64,000 nucleotides of DNA from Liolophura sinensis (taxonomy: Eukaryota > Mollusca > Polyplacophora > Chitonida > Chitonidae), in the NCBI RefSeq assembly GCF_032854445.1, contig NW_027017959.1:62001-126000 (forward strand), given 5' to 3'. Shown piece by piece: positions 10,599 through 22,611 of the stretch. Each line of letters opens with the position of its first letter. The first letter of the stretch is position 1. Both the position numbers and the translations under genes were made by a program. The notes beneath the pieces were generated by a model, which ran no database searches, was not told the origin of the DNA, and saw only the letters and a program-made list of their open reading frames with translations.

Positions 10599-12531
10599 TA
10601 AAATTATACAATGGAATTGTCAAGGCCTTAAGGTAAATTTTATTGAAATAACACAGCTAGTTCAATCTTTAAATCCAGCTGCCGTTTTCACGAAACTCAC
10701 CTGAAGACATCTGACAAAGATAAATTATCTCTTAAAAATTATACACTTTATAGCAATTATTCAGGTGAAGAAGAGCGAGCTTGTGGCGGCTCCTCTATTT
10801 TCGTAAATAATAATATAATTCACAGTCCTGTTGATCTTGTTACTGAGTTTCAGGCTGTGGCCGTCCGTGTTTCTTTGTCGGAAACAGTTATTTTTATGTT
10901 CGATCTATATTCCTCCTCATTCTTCTTTGTCAATCTCTCAACTACACAACTTGAAAAGAACAACTCCCATCCTCTTTTGTAATAATGGGGGATTTTAATG
11001 CTTATAACCCCTTATGGGGCAGTAATAATATAAACGGTAAAGGCAAAACTTTGGAAGATTTTTTATCAGAAGATGAACTGTGTTATTTCAGTGATTGTTC
11101 TAATACCTATTTACATCCGGGCAATGGCACTTTTTCTGCTATAGATCTCACTATCTCAGATCCATCACTTCTCCCAGATTTTTCTTGGAAGGTGCATGAC
11201 GATCTTTGTGGTAGTGACCATTTTAATATTATCCTAGAGTATATCACTTCTAATTCTTTAGAACGTGTAGCTACGTGGAAATTCGATAAAGCAGATTGGA
11301 TCGCATTTGAGATGTTCTGTGAGGCTGATATCACTCCAGAGACTCTCAATGCAGCAGATGATCCTATGTTAAAATTTAACGAGCTTGTATTACGAGCTGC
11401 CGATAGAACTATACCTAAGACCTCGACAAATCCCAAATCCAAAAGTAAACCCTAGTACGACAATGACTGTCGTAAAGCCATAAAGGATCGTAAAAAGGCT
11501 GAACGTAGATTTAATCATTGTCCTACTGATAATCATTTAAACCAGGTTTGTAATTTTAGAGCTAAGGCTCGTCGATTACTCAAGTCCAAGAGACGATCTT
11601 GTTGGGGGAATTTTTTTTCAGGCATTACGTCAAAAACACCTATGTCCTGATATAGCAATTAAACTAGCTGAGAGAATTTCAAAGAAATCTTCTTCTGAGA
11701 ATTACACTAAAGTATTCCAACATATTAAAAAAAATTAGGTGCGGGTTGGGTCCACTCTTTCTGACTCTTATGAGCAGGAAATGGGTGTACCCAAAGGCAG
11801 CATTCTATCACCAACTCTGTTTAGCATAAAAATAAATAGCCCAGCAAAAACATTAACATCTGGCACACAGGGTTCTTTATACGTGGATGATTTCCTTATA
11901 TGCTACCAAGCTAAGAATATGAATAATAACGAACGTCAGTTGCAGCTTTGTCTCAATAAAATCGAGAAATGGGCAACTGAGAACGGTTTTAGATTTTTAA
12001 CATCTAAAACCGTCGGTATGCATTTTTGTAATACACGCAATCCTCATCATGACCCTCAGCTTAATTTTTGTGGTGAACAGGTTAAAATTGTTGGAGAAAA
12101 ACATTTTTTAAGCATAATATTTGATAGTAGGCTATCTTTTATACCTCACATTAAATATTCTTAAAGTTAAATGTACAAAGGCTCTCGATATTATTAAGGT
12201 CGTATTATTAAGGTGCTCAGCGATCAGTTTAACTTAATTTATATCGCTCTCTTGTGAGGTCTAAATTGGACTATGGATCGATCATTTACGGTTCCGCTAG
12301 GAAGTCGTACATTAAAATGTTGAATCCAGTTCATCACCAAGGTTTGAGGCTCAGCCTTGGTGCTTTTAGAACCTCATCAGTAGAAAGTTTATACGTAGAG
12401 GCAAATGAGCCTTCTTTATATCGTCAACGTATAAAACTTAGCCTTCAGTACGCTAGTAATGTTAAAACTCATCCAACAAACCCTGCCTGCTAATGTGTTT
12501 TCAATGAATTATAGGTAGACAAATATATTAA
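10585..12531 (+). pseudogene. LINE ORF2 5' part: APE endonuclease and reverse transcriptase, broken
   Basis: ORF2 starts MAIYDKIIQWNCQGL at 10585, typical of the APE endonuclease N terminus. The endonuclease is best seen at 10985-11455, with GDFNAYNP, FSAIDLTISDP and GSDHFNII boxes holding the usual catalytic Asp/Asn/His positions. Most of the RT fingers are deleted between about 11640 and 11740. The catalytic palm box YVDD is present near 11880, and thumb sequence runs to 12493. Several stops and frameshifts. The C-terminal RNase H lies at 18188-19044, beyond the inserted copy. Confidence 0.85.
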
Positions 12532-12544
12532 ATCTCCTCCCCCG

Positions 12545-12630
12545 TGGGGTTTCCGGGGTGAAAAGAATAGGACCTCAGCCCTCTAGGCAAGCTTGTCGTA
12601 AAAGTCGACTAACCTAGAGCTCTCCTGTGC
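12545..12630 (+). promoter_or_regulatory. Structured 5' end of the inner LINE
   Basis: Same fold as at 8622: TGGGGTT (12545-12551) with GACCTCA (12571-12577), and hairpin arms CTCTAGG (12581-12587) and CCTAGAG (12613-12619). The arm CCGGG (12553-12557) is present, but its partner has been shortened by a small deletion near 12628. Function is inferred only. Confidence 0.38.
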
Positions 12631-13136
12631 GGTGAATATAATAGGCTCACATCTTCGCGGTTGTGTGAGAGGCAACCGGGGAGCGATCTGTTTGCCTTGG
12701 GTTGCGACCCGTAATCTCCGAGGACGGGATCCTGGTTGCTGAGGGTGTGTTGGTCTTGCGAGATCCTCACGTCCAACACGCCACTTTGGCCCTTACTTGA
12801 AGAGAGACGGGGGTCGGATGGGCCCGGTCCGATCAGTCAGCTGGCCACGGCAAGCCCTACAGATGATCTCGTTTGTCATTTCTTTCACTTACAAGTGATG
12901 TCAAGTTGGTATTTCTCCAAATGCTCTTCTTTGGGATCAATGTAGAAGGCGGTGGCTAATGGGTCAATCGAGTAGATTGAATTTAACCTTATGGGTATAA
13001 CTCAATCTGTTCGAGTATACCTTGCGTGGATTCCCTGTTTCTATTCTCTGCTGGTCATCCGCAGAGGTAGATTCGCTCTTGTTGGCACTCCGTGGAGGGT
13101 GGGGGACAAGTGAGGTGAATTGTTACTATATCAATT

Positions 13137-14436
13137 ATGTCTTCCTCAAAAACCATATCAAATTCTCCAGTAAACACTGCAAAAAACGTAAAAATGAACA
13201 ATTTCTTGAAATAGGCTATGGAGCGGACAGTTGGCCGGATTTTATTGTTTTATCAACGAGAAACGACCAACATCCAGCGTCTAAACTAGATCCGTTTGCT
13301 CTGAAAAAAACAATAGAAGGTTCAGCTGGTAAAACGCTAAAAAATTAAGATCTGGCGATATCCTTATTGAATGCTTTGGAAAACAGCAGGCATTCAATTT
13401 ATTATCATTGAATTCCGTTTTGGACGTGCCTGTTTTTGCATCGCCACATAAATCCTTGAATAGCTGCAAGGGCATCATACGTGACAGGGATCGGGATTCG
13501 ATTGACCTGTTTGAAGAACAAATTTCTGCTGAATTAAAGTCTGAGGATGTTACCAATGTTAAACGTTTCGTTACGAAAAAATCTGGCAACACCATTAAAC
13601 TCAACACTTACTTATTAACATTCAAGAGCACATCACTTCCGTCATCCATTTACATTGGCCCGTACAGGGTTCGTGTTGACCTGTACATTCCCAACCCGAC
13701 AAGGTGTTTTACGTGCCAAAAACTTGGTCACGGCAAGGTCCAATGTATAAATAAATTGATTTGTTTTCCATGCGGGAAGGAAGGTCATAAGGGTTTCAAC
13801 TGCAGTGACACATTTAAATGTTGTAATTGCAGTGATCATATGGCCTCCTCTAAAGACTGTACATTATTCCTAAAAGAAAAACAGATAGTTACTTTAAAAG
13901 TTAAAAATAACATCCCGTACCAGGAAGCACGTAAATTAGTGTGCAATACATCACACGCTTTGTTTTCAAACGTGGTCAAGCGCGTTACAACATCTGTTGC
14001 TACTCAGACATCACTCACTTGGCCAATTGGAAACGATCAGCCCAAAACCATATCCGCCCAAACTTCTGTTAATCCTGCATTCCAGCCTAAATATAGCTCT
14101 TGCTCTACACAAACTATATCAACAAATTCCGAAAGTCCAACAAATATAGAACCACAACGTAAAACAGCTGAACCTAACACATTTCCAGCCAAAAAGCCAA
14201 GCAAAGGAACGAATAATAATAATAAACCGAGCGGTCCTGTAAAACGTTCTTCCAAGGCCACCAGGGACCCTATCCAAACTTTTAATAGGTTTGGATCGTT
14301 GGAGGATGTCGATCCTTCAACATCAGACGCGGAGGTGATGGATACATCACCCGCACCAGGGAGATCTTCCAGCCGATCTCCAATGAAGAGTCGACCTCGG
14401 TCCAAGCATAAATCTCCTATACGCCTACTTCCATAA
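13137..14436 (+). pseudogene. LINE ORF1, gag-like CCHC protein
   Basis: Starts MSSSKTISNSPVN at 13137; the early frame breaks at a TAG within 30 codons, then coding resumes and is fully open from 13408 to 14436 (342 codons). Zinc knuckles: CFTCQKLGHGKVQC, CFPCGKEGHKGFNC and a shortened CCNCSDHMASSKDC lacking two residues. The C-terminal FNRFGSLEDVDPS box and a basic RSSSRSPMKSRPRS tail follow. The stop codon TAA (14434-14436) overlaps the ORF2 ATG by one base (TAATG), suggesting coupled translation. Confidence 0.87.
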
Positions 14437-17400
14437 TGTCTTCCTTAGATAAATTTATACAATGGAATTGTCGAGGTCTTAAGGTAAATTTTATTGAAAT
14501 AACACAGCTAGTTCAATCTTTCAATCCAGTTGCCCTGTGTCTTCAGGAAACATAACTGAAAACATCTGACAAAAGATAAAATATTGTATTGAATTGAAGA
14601 AGAGCGAGCTGCAGGCGGCTCCTCGATCTTCATAAATAACAGTATTATCCACAGCCCTGTTGCTCTGGATACAGATCTTCAGGCTGTGGCCGTTCGTGTT
14701 TCATTATATGAAACAGTCACATTATGTTTGGTGTATATACCTCCGAAGACACCTCTGTCAGCTCTTCAGTTGCACAATTTAAAAGAACAGTTACCTAAAC
14801 CGTTTATAATACTGGGAGATTTTAATTCCCATAACCCCTGATGGGGCAGTAATAACATGAATAATAAGGGCAAGATAGTTGAAGACTTCTTATTGATGGA
14901 AGAACTGTGTTATTTCAGTGATGGTTGTAATACCTGTTTAACGGGTAACGGCACTTATTCTGCTATCGATCTCACTATCACGGATCCAGCACCTTGATTT
15001 TTTGTGGGAAGGTGCATGACGATCTTTGTGGTAGTGACCATTTTAATATTATCCTAGAGCATATTACTTCTAATTCTTTAGAACGTGTAGCTAGGTGGAA
15101 ATTCGATAAAGCAGATTGGATCGCATTTGAGATGTTCTGTGAGGCTGATATCACTCTAGAGACTCAATGCAGCAGATCATCTTATATTAAAATTTAACGA
15201 CCTTGTTTTACGAGCTGCCGATAGAGCTATCCCTAAAACCTCGACAAATCCAAAAGTAAACCCTGGTATGATCAGGACTGTCGCAAAGCCATTAAGGACC
15301 GCAAAAAAGGCAGAGCGAAACTTTAATATATGTCCTACTGATAATCATTTAAACCAGGTTCGTATTTTTAGAGCTAAGGCTCGTCGATTACTCAAGTACA
15401 AGAGACGATCTTGTTGGCGGAACTTTGTTTCAGGCATTACGTCAAAAACACCCATGCGTAAGGTCTAGAACATGGTTCAGAAACTTAAGGGCAAAACTAA
15501 CAGAGAAAAAGTCCAGCATTTGAAAGATGGGGATAATATATTAACTTCTCCACCCGATATAGCTAATAAACTAGCTGAGACAATAGTTCTTCTGAGAATT
15601 TTACTAAAGAATTCCAACATATTAAAAACCAGAGGAAAAAATTAAATTGCCCTTTTCTTCTAAGAATTTGGAAGACTATATTTGTCCTTTAATATCGAGG
15701 AACTTAAAACTGCATTAAAAAAGGCCCAAGATACCGCTTGTGGTCCTGATAATGTACATTATAAGTTTCTGGACCATTTACCACCTGAGCCACTGGAGAC
15801 TCTCTTGGATTTGCTTAATAATATTTGGATAACTGGTAATTTTCCAGCCTCAAGGAGGGAGGCGTGTATTATCCCGGTTCCCAAACCGGGTAAGGATCAT
15901 ACTGATCTAAATAATTTCCGTCCCATAGCTCTTACTAGCTGTGTCTGTAAGACTATGGAACTGATGATTAATCATAGACTTGTTTGGTTTCTTGAAACCA
16001 GCAAGTTACTTTCTAATATTCAATGCGGTTTTCGTCAAGGTAGATCCACTATAGATCACCTTGTTCGGTTCGAAACCTTTATTCGCCATGGCTTCATCAA
16101 TAACAAACATGTTGTGTCCATATTTTTTGACCTTGAAAAGGTGTACAACACCACATGGAAATATGGTATTTTAAAAGACCTCGCCCATATGGGACTTAAA
16201 GGTCGATAACCTATATTTATATCAGATTTTTTATCTGATCGTCAGTTTAAGGTACGGGTGGGCTCCACTCTTTCTGACTGTTAAAAGCAGGAAATGGGTG
16301 TACCCAAGGGCAGCATTCTATCACCAACTCTCTTTAGCATAAAAAAAAAAAGCCTAGCAAAAACATTAACATCTGGCACACAGGGTTCTTTATATCTTGA
16401 TGATTTCCTTATATGCTACCGAGCTAAGAATATGAATAATATCGAACGTCAGTTGCAGCTTTGTCTCAATAAAATCGAGAAATGGGCAATTGAAAACGGT
16501 TTTAGATTTTCAACATCTAAAACCGTCGGTATGCATTTTTGTAACAGACGGAAACTTCATCTTGATCCTGAGCTTAATTTTTGTGGTGAACAGGTTAAAA
16601 TTGTTGGAGAAACAAAAATTTTTAGGTATAATATTTGATAGTAGGCTATCTTTTATACCTCATATTAAAATGCTTAAAGCTAAATGTACAAAGGCTCTCG
16701 ATATCGTTAAGGTCGTGTCTAGCACCTCACCAGTAGAAAGTTTATACGTGGAGGCAAATGAGCCTTCTTTATACAACCAACGTATAAAACTGAGCCTTCA
16801 ATATGCTACAAAGCTTAAAGCTCATCCAACAAACTCTGTCTACGACTGTGTTTTCAATCCATTATATGTAGACAAATATACTAAATATCCTGACAAGATC
16901 CCTTCCTTCGGTCTTCGCATACGGGGCCATATTGTGGGAGCTAGCATCAAGCTGGAGGATATAGCTCCGGCGTCTTTCCCGGAGACTCTCCTCCATGGCA
17001 TCTTCCACAACCTAAACTAATATTTGATCTACGTAAATATAATAAATCAAATGCAAATCCTCTTATAATTCAACAAAGATTTGCTGAAATCAAAGCTGAT
17101 TATATGGATTATAAATTTATATATAGTGACGGGCCAAAGGATGGGGACAGGGTTGCGCCTGCGGCTGTCTTAGAGCAGCGGGTCACTTCTCTTGGTCTGC
17201 CACCTTCATCTTTTATCTTTTCTGCAGAGGCCAGGGCTTTATTCCTGGCCTTATCATATGTTTCTTCTGGGCATGCCCAGAGAGCGGTGATATGCAGCGA
17301 CTCGCTGTCTTGCCTTTTGGCGATTCAGAATAATAAATTTAAAAATCCATTGATACTTGAGATCATAGCCAAACACAGAAAACTAATTGAAAGCGGTAAA

Positions 17401-17913
17401 GATATTATATTCTGTTGGATACCAAGTCACACTGGTTTCCATGGAAACACAGTCGTGGAAAGGGAAGGAAAAGCTGCCCTATATAAACCTGTATCTCGGG
17501 TGAAAATCCCTTATACTGACGTGAAGTCTAATATTCTTAAATATATTCGTCGCCTTTGGCAGGGTGAATGGGACTTGCAGATCCGCAGTAAACTGCATGC
17601 CATTCACCCGGTCATTGGCTACAATGCCTATAGTCGTCAAATGTCTCGCAGAGACCAAGTAGTTTTAACGAGGTGTCGTATTGGGCATTCTCATCTGACA
17701 CACAATTTCATCTTAGATGGGAGCAGTGCTCCCGAGTGTGTTGGATGTGATGCATAATATGGCATCAAACATATCTTTGTTGACTGTGTAGATTTTGCCC
17801 ATGTTAGGCAAAGGTTTTACACAGTCAACTCTATATATGATTTATTTGACAGCATCGCTGGCGATGTTGTTATAAAGTATTTGAAGGCCATTGGCCTATA
17901 TCATAAAATATAA
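14436..17913 (+). pseudogene. LINE ORF2: APE endonuclease, reverse transcriptase, RNase H
   Basis: Begins MSSLDKFIQWNCRGL, the endonuclease start. The endonuclease keeps GDFNSHNP and GSDHFNII (near 14810-15060) but has stops. RT is mostly open at 15682-16209 (IPVPKPGKD, FRQGRSTIDH, FFDLEKVYN) and 16294-16638, with the catalytic box YLDD near 16393. RNase H is open at 17104-17757: YSDG, SAEARAL and SDSLSCL retain the first catalytic residues, while the last Asp is Glu (TVVEREGKAA). A CCHC-like C-terminal motif follows to the stop at 17913. About 200 bp of thumb sequence is missing near 16725. Confidence 0.88.
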
Positions 17914-18183
17914 ATTTCAATTGTCTGAAATATTTATAGATAAAAGTTATGTACATATAACTTTCCAGATATACTATTTTTAAAAATGATGGTTTTCGAG
18001 TTTTAACTGTTTTGGTTTTTTCTTATCTGATTTTAAACTTGTCTGTACTTTTTGTTTGATTTTTGATGTTCTCACCATCATTTCGAAAGCCTTGACCGTC
18101 TCATGTTTTCACCTTGTTCTCTCCACGATATGGCTGGAATATTGCCGATGTGGCGTTAAGCCATAATCATTCATTCATTCATT
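17914..18183 (+). other. LINE 3' UTR with CATT-repeat end
   Basis: About 270 bp shared by all copies that keep their 3' end. It contains GATATGGCTGGAATATTG and GGCGTTAAGCCATAATCATT and ends in repeated CATT. I-group LINEs commonly end in short tandem repeats rather than poly(A). The same block in reverse complement marks minus-strand copies at 20222, 20752, 22612, 23697, 29751, 30082, 30836 and 49697. Confidence 0.85.
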
Positions 18184-19298
18184 AAATGTCCTAACAAGGT
18201 CGTTTCGTTCGGTCTTTGCATACGGGACCATATTTTTGGAGTTAACATCAAGCTGGAGGATATACCTCCGGTGTCTTTCCCTGAGTCTCCTCCATGGCTT
18301 CTTCCACAACCTAAACTAATATTTGATCTACGTAAATATAATAAATCAAATGCAAATCCTCTTATAGTTCAGCAAACTTTTGCTGAAATCAAGGCTGATT
18401 ATATGGATTATAAATTTATATATACTGACGGGTCAAAGGATGGGGACAGGGTTGCGGCTGCGGCTGTCTTAGAGCAGCGGGTCACTTCTCTTGGTCTGCC
18501 ACCTTCATCTTCTATCTTTTCTGCAATGGCCAGAGCTTTATTCCTGGCCTTACCATATGTTTCCTCTGGGCATGCCCAGAGGGCAGTGATACGCAGCGAC
18601 TCGCTGTCTTGCCTTTTGGCGATTCAGAATAATAAATTTAAAAATCCATTGATAGTTGAGATAATAGCCAAACACAGAAAACTAATTAAAAGAGATAAAG
18701 ATATTATATTCTGTTGGATATCAAGTCACACTGGTATCCATGGAAACACAGTCGTGGACAGGGAAGCAAAAGATGCCCTATATAAACCTGTATCTCGGGT
18801 TAAAATCCCTTATACTGACGTGAAGTCTAATATTCTTAAATATATTCGTCGCCTTTGGCAGGGTAAATGGGACTGTCATATCCATAATAAACTGCATGCC
18901 ATTCATCCTGTCATTGGCTACAATGCCTATACTTGTCAAATGTCTTATAGAGACCAAGTTGTTTTAAGGAGGTGTCGTGTTGGGCATTCTCATCTGACAC
19001 ACAATTACTATTTGAAGGCGATTGGCCTATATCATAGAATATAAATTTTAATTGTTATAAATATCTATAGATAAACAGTTATACACATATAGATTGATAC
19101 ATATACTACAACCCTGGTTTTCGAGTTTTAACTCTAATTTTTTTTGTATACGATTTTAAACATGTCTGTACTTTTTGTTTTACTTTTGATGTTTATATTA
19201 TCATATCGAAAACCTCAACCGTCTCGCGTTTTCACCTTGTTGTCGCCACGATATGGCTGATGTGGTCTTAAACCATGATCATTCATTCATTCATTCGA
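18184..19298 (+). mobile_element. Outer I-group LINE, 3' half
   Basis: Continues the LINE interrupted at 12531: it opens with ATTAAATGTCCTAAC, the sequence expected next, then carries RNase H and a 3' UTR ending in CATT repeats near 19298. With 8622-12531 it forms one older element of about 5 kb. Confidence 0.85.
18188..19044 (+). pseudogene. LINE RNase H domain, internally deleted
   Basis: Open from 18271 to 19044. RNase H would remove template RNA during target-primed reverse transcription. The first Asp (YTDGSKDGD), the Asp in SDSLSCL and the last Asp (VVDREAK) are present, but the catalytic Glu box reads SAMARAL, so Glu has become Met. The C-terminal cysteine-rich segment is lost through an in-frame deletion joining LTHNY to LKAIGLYHRI. 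Probably inactive. Confidence 0.82.
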
Positions 19299-20221
19299 TA
19301 GCAGAATAAGTGCCATTTCTCGGATGTAAACAGGTATTAGAACCATCAATGAAATAACACAGTTCCTCCTTACGTAAGAAGTCTTCTACTATCTTGCCCT
19401 TATTATTTATTTTATTACTACATCAGAGGGTTATGGAAATTAAAATCTCCCATTATAATAAATGATTTAGGTAATTGTTCTGTAAGATTGTGTAATTAAG
19501 GAGGTGATAAAGAAGTGTTCGGAGGAATATACACCGAACATAATGTGACTGTTTTACACAATGAAATACGAACGGTCACAGCCTGAAGCTCTGTATGCAG
19601 AGCAACAGGGCTGTGGATAATACTGATATTTATGAATATCGAGGAGCCGCCTGCTGCTCGCTCTTCTTCATTTGAATAAGTAATATATAATGAATAATTT
19701 TTAAGAGTTATTTTATCTGTCACATGTCTTCAGGTGAGTTTTCTGAAGACACAGGGCTACTGGATTTGAAGATTAAACAACTGTGTTATTTCAATATAAT
19801 TTACCTTAAGACCTCGACAATTCCATTGCATAATTTTGTCTAAAGAAGACATTATGGAGTAAGGCGTATGGGGGATTTATCTTTATGTTTGGACCGTGGA
19901 CGACCCTTCCTTGGAGATCGGCTGGAAGATCTCCCTGGTGCGGGCGATGTATCCATCACATCCACATCCCATGTTGAAGGACCAATGTCCTCCAACGATC
20001 CAAACCTATTTAAAGTTTGGATAGTCTCCTTAGTGGCCTTAGAAGGACGCTCTGTGGGACCACTTGGTTTATTATTATCATTATAAGATTTATTTCCGGA
20101 TGTGGTTTTGGCAGTTTTGATTTTTTGATTCGGGATTATGGGTTTGTTGTGTATTATGGACTAGTTTTATTTGCTGTTCTGGAGTGGTCTGTGTTGAACA
20201 GGAAATGTGCGCAGGTTGAAT
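19299..20221 (-). mobile_element. I-group LINE internal fragment (ORF1 end, ORF2 start)
   Basis: On the minus strand it runs from the C-terminal Ser-rich part of ORF1 (about 20221-19850) across the ORF junction into the endonuclease (19496-19723 is open: KDKITL-like start and the CSVYIPP box). Both ends are truncated, so it is an orphan internal segment. It directly abuts the CATT tail of the preceding plus-strand copy. Confidence 0.75.
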
Positions 20222-20751
20222 GAATTAATGAATGGTTATGGCTTAACGCCACATCGGCAGTATTTCAGCCATATCGTGGCGAGAACAAGGTGAAATCATG
20301 AGACGGTTAAGATTTTCGAAATGATGGTGAGAACATCAAAAATAAGACAAAAAGTACAGACATGTTTAAAATCAGATAAGAAAGAACCAAAACAGTTTAA
20401 ACTCGAAAACCAGCATATTTAAAAAATAGTATAGCTGGAAAGCTATATGTATAAACCTTTATAAATATTTCAAACAATTGAAATTTATATTTCATGATAT
20501 AGGCCAATGGCCTTCAATTATTTTATGACAACATCGCCAGCGATGCTGTCAAATCAATTATATATGGAGTTGACTGTGTAGAATCTTTGCCGAACATGAG
20601 CAAAGACTACACAGTCAACGAGAAAGTTTGATGCTATATTGGGCATCACATCCAACACATTCGGAAGCACTGCTCCCATATAGGATGAAATTGTGTGTCA
20701 GATGAGAATTCCCAACACGACACCTCGTTAAAACTACTTGGTCTCTACGAG
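20222..20751 (-). mobile_element. I-group LINE 3' fragment
   Basis: Minus-strand copy of the ORF2 C terminus (cysteine-rich end of RNase H, about 20500-20751) with its 3' UTR down to the GAAT-repeat end at 20222. A 5'-truncated insertion or remnant; no open frame. Confidence 0.75.
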
Positions 20752-21245
20752 AATAAATGAATGAGTGAATGATTATGGCTTAACGCCACATCGACAATAT
20801 TTCAGCCATATCGTGGCGAGAACAAGGTGAAAACGCGAGACGGTGAAGGTTTTGGATATGACAATATGAGCATTAAAAGCAAAACAAACAGCAAAGACAT
20901 GTTTAAAATCGAATAAAAGAAAAATAAGTGTTCCAACAGATGTTGTTCGCTTGACCACATTGGCAAACGAAGATTGCAGGGAAGTGTTGGAGGGAGGCCA
21001 ATTTGCGGGCCTCCTGATAAGAGATATTGTTTTGAGATTTATTATTTGCTTTTCTTTAATAAAAAAAAACGGACAGTCCTTGGAGAAGGCCATGTGATCT
21101 CCACTGCAATTACAACACTTAACTGTGCTGCTGCAGTAGAAACTATCATGACCTTCACTGCCGCATCTGAAAGTAACCAGTTTATTTTTATACTGGCCCT
21201 TGATGTGACCAAATTTTTGGCAAGTAAAGCAGCGTGTAGGGTAAA
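20752..21245 (-). mobile_element. Chimeric LINE fragment: ORF1 piece joined to a 3' UTR
   Basis: Minus strand: zinc-knuckle ORF1 sequence at about 21245-20930 is followed directly by a LINE 3' UTR (20925-20752) with its GAAT-repeat end. All of ORF2 is missing. This could be an internal deletion or a template switch during reverse transcription. No target duplication is obvious. Confidence 0.65.
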
Positions 21246-21249
21246 TCTA

Positions 21250-21918
21250 CACTAACCCTATACAACCTTATATAGAAAACTAGGTAAAAGATGTAAAGAT
21301 ATTGCATTCTGTTGGACACCGAACCCAATTGGTATCCATGAAAACACAGTCGTAGACCGGGAAGCTAAAGCTGCCCTTAATAAATGAACAAGGTAAAATT
21401 AAGATCCAGTATTCTGATTTTAGGTCTAATACTCTTAAATATGTTCGTCGGCTTTGGCAGGGTGAATGGAATTTAGAGGTGAACAATAAACTGCTCGCTC
21501 TTTACCCCGTCATCAAACATATCCTTTTCTTAAGTTCGGGAAAAGTTCTACACAGTCAACACTATATTCGGTATATTCAACAGCATTGCTGCCAATGCTG
21601 TCATAAATTATTGGCCCATATCATAAAATATAGTTCTTAATAAATATACAAAGATGCATATGCAAATAAATCATATATACAAACGTTTTTTATATTTGCT
21701 TTATCTATATATTATATATAGATAAAATTCGAAAACCACGATATAATTATGAGGGTTGGTTCTTTTAGAAAGTGGTTTTAAACATGTTCGTCTATTTTGA
21801 TTTTATGTTAGGTGTTCTCCATTGTATCGAAAACCATTCACTGGCTCCTGTTTTAAACCTGTTCTGGCCACGGTTGGCTGCAAAATTGCCGGTGTGACGT
21901 TAAGCCATAATCATTCAT
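21250..21918 (+). mobile_element. Diverged I-group LINE 3' fragment
   Basis: Plus-strand RNase H piece (frame through FCWTPN, NTVVDREAKAAL) with a 3' UTR ending AAGCCATAATCATTCATTC near 21918. It differs from the main copies more than they differ from each other, so it is an older insertion or a sister subfamily. Internal deletions remove the conserved cysteine-rich segment. Confidence 0.65.
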
Positions 21919-22611
21919 TCTTACTCAAGTAACAACAACAATAAGTCTGCATAGGGTTGAAATGCGTTCAAAATATTCAGTTATATGCTTTAAGGTCCAT
22001 TTTTAAAGAACATACATGTAGGTAGAATGCATGCCTAATAAGCAGGACAGTAACCAGCCAAACAATTCGCAATGCACGTTTATCCGTTTGTGTCCTGATC
22101 ATGATAAGCGCGGTAGGCCCTTACTATAAATCGTCTTCGCCATGTAGTCCACAGTGATGTTTACACCCCAAACTGTGTTGGTTTGGTTACCACTGGTTTT
22201 TGAGAATAGCAGCTGTCCATTGTTTGAAAATAGTGCGCGATTTTGTTTAAACATTTCGAGACAGAACACAGGAAAGCCGCCATTTGTATGGCAGAATTCA
22301 CGGGAGGTAATACGCAAGGCCCTGATTGACGTACAGCCCCCCCCCCCCCCGGCATTAATGTTGTTTCAGCGATGGCGCCTATTAGTAAGGATGTCATATT
22401 GGCTTTTTTACATAAGCAGGCAAATATTAACACTCACTGTCCAAATGTAGGGATGCGTCGTTTTTGTTTCCTACAAGCATTTGAAGACGAAATTAAAGAG
22501 ACCATGTAGGAAAATATATACGACCCCTTTTCCCGTGTCAGCCGTGGCCCTGATTGACGTACCCCCCCCTCCCCCCCCCACATTAATGTAATAGAGGTCA
22601 ACCAGTTCAAC
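21919..22611. other. Unassigned DNA with repeated C-tracts
   Basis: No gene recognised; the 90-98 codon frames on both strands at 22154-22450 are overlapping and featureless. The only structure I see is the duplicated C-tract module reported separately. Confidence 0.4.
22318..22592 (+). repeat. Two copies of a CCCTGATTGACGTAC-poly(C)-CATTAATGT module
   Basis: GGCCCTGATTGACGTAC is followed by a run of C and then CATTAATGT at about 22318-22365 and again at about 22546-22592, some 230 bp apart. The C-runs may be slippage products or assembly artefacts. Could be a local duplication or two copies of a small repeat. Confidence 0.55.

Larger units (their letters stand above)
8622..12531 (+). mobile_element. 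Outer I-group LINE, 5' half
   Basis: Begins with the structured 5' UTR (CCCCAGTGGGGTTTCC), followed by ORF1 (9245-10598) and ORF2 up to the RT/RNase H connection. It stops at 12531 at the sequence ATTAAAT; the same LINE resumes at 18184 with ATTAAATGTCC, in the codon where it broke off. The intervening 12532-18183 is a younger LINE copy that inserted here. This is the older host copy. Confidence 0.85.
12532..18183 (+). mobile_element. Inner I-group LINE, near full length (about 5.65 kb)
   Basis: This is the most complete LINE in the window: 5' UTR with the structured start, ORF1, ORF2 and a 3' UTR ending in CATT repeats. It lies inside an older copy of the same family, with ATTAAAT on both sides (ends of 12531 and 18183) as a short target duplication. 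The main internal loss is about 200 bp near 16725 and many point breaks in ORF2, so it cannot move itself. Confidence 0.88.

Noticed and set aside
8622-19298. Tandem array of LINE copies
   Set aside because: The pieces at 8622-12531 and 18184-19298 join as one element once the inner copy is removed, so it is nesting rather than tandem duplication.
22154-22450. Overlapping 90-98 codon frames on both strands
   Set aside because: Contain a poly(C)/poly(Pro) artefact and no recognisable features.
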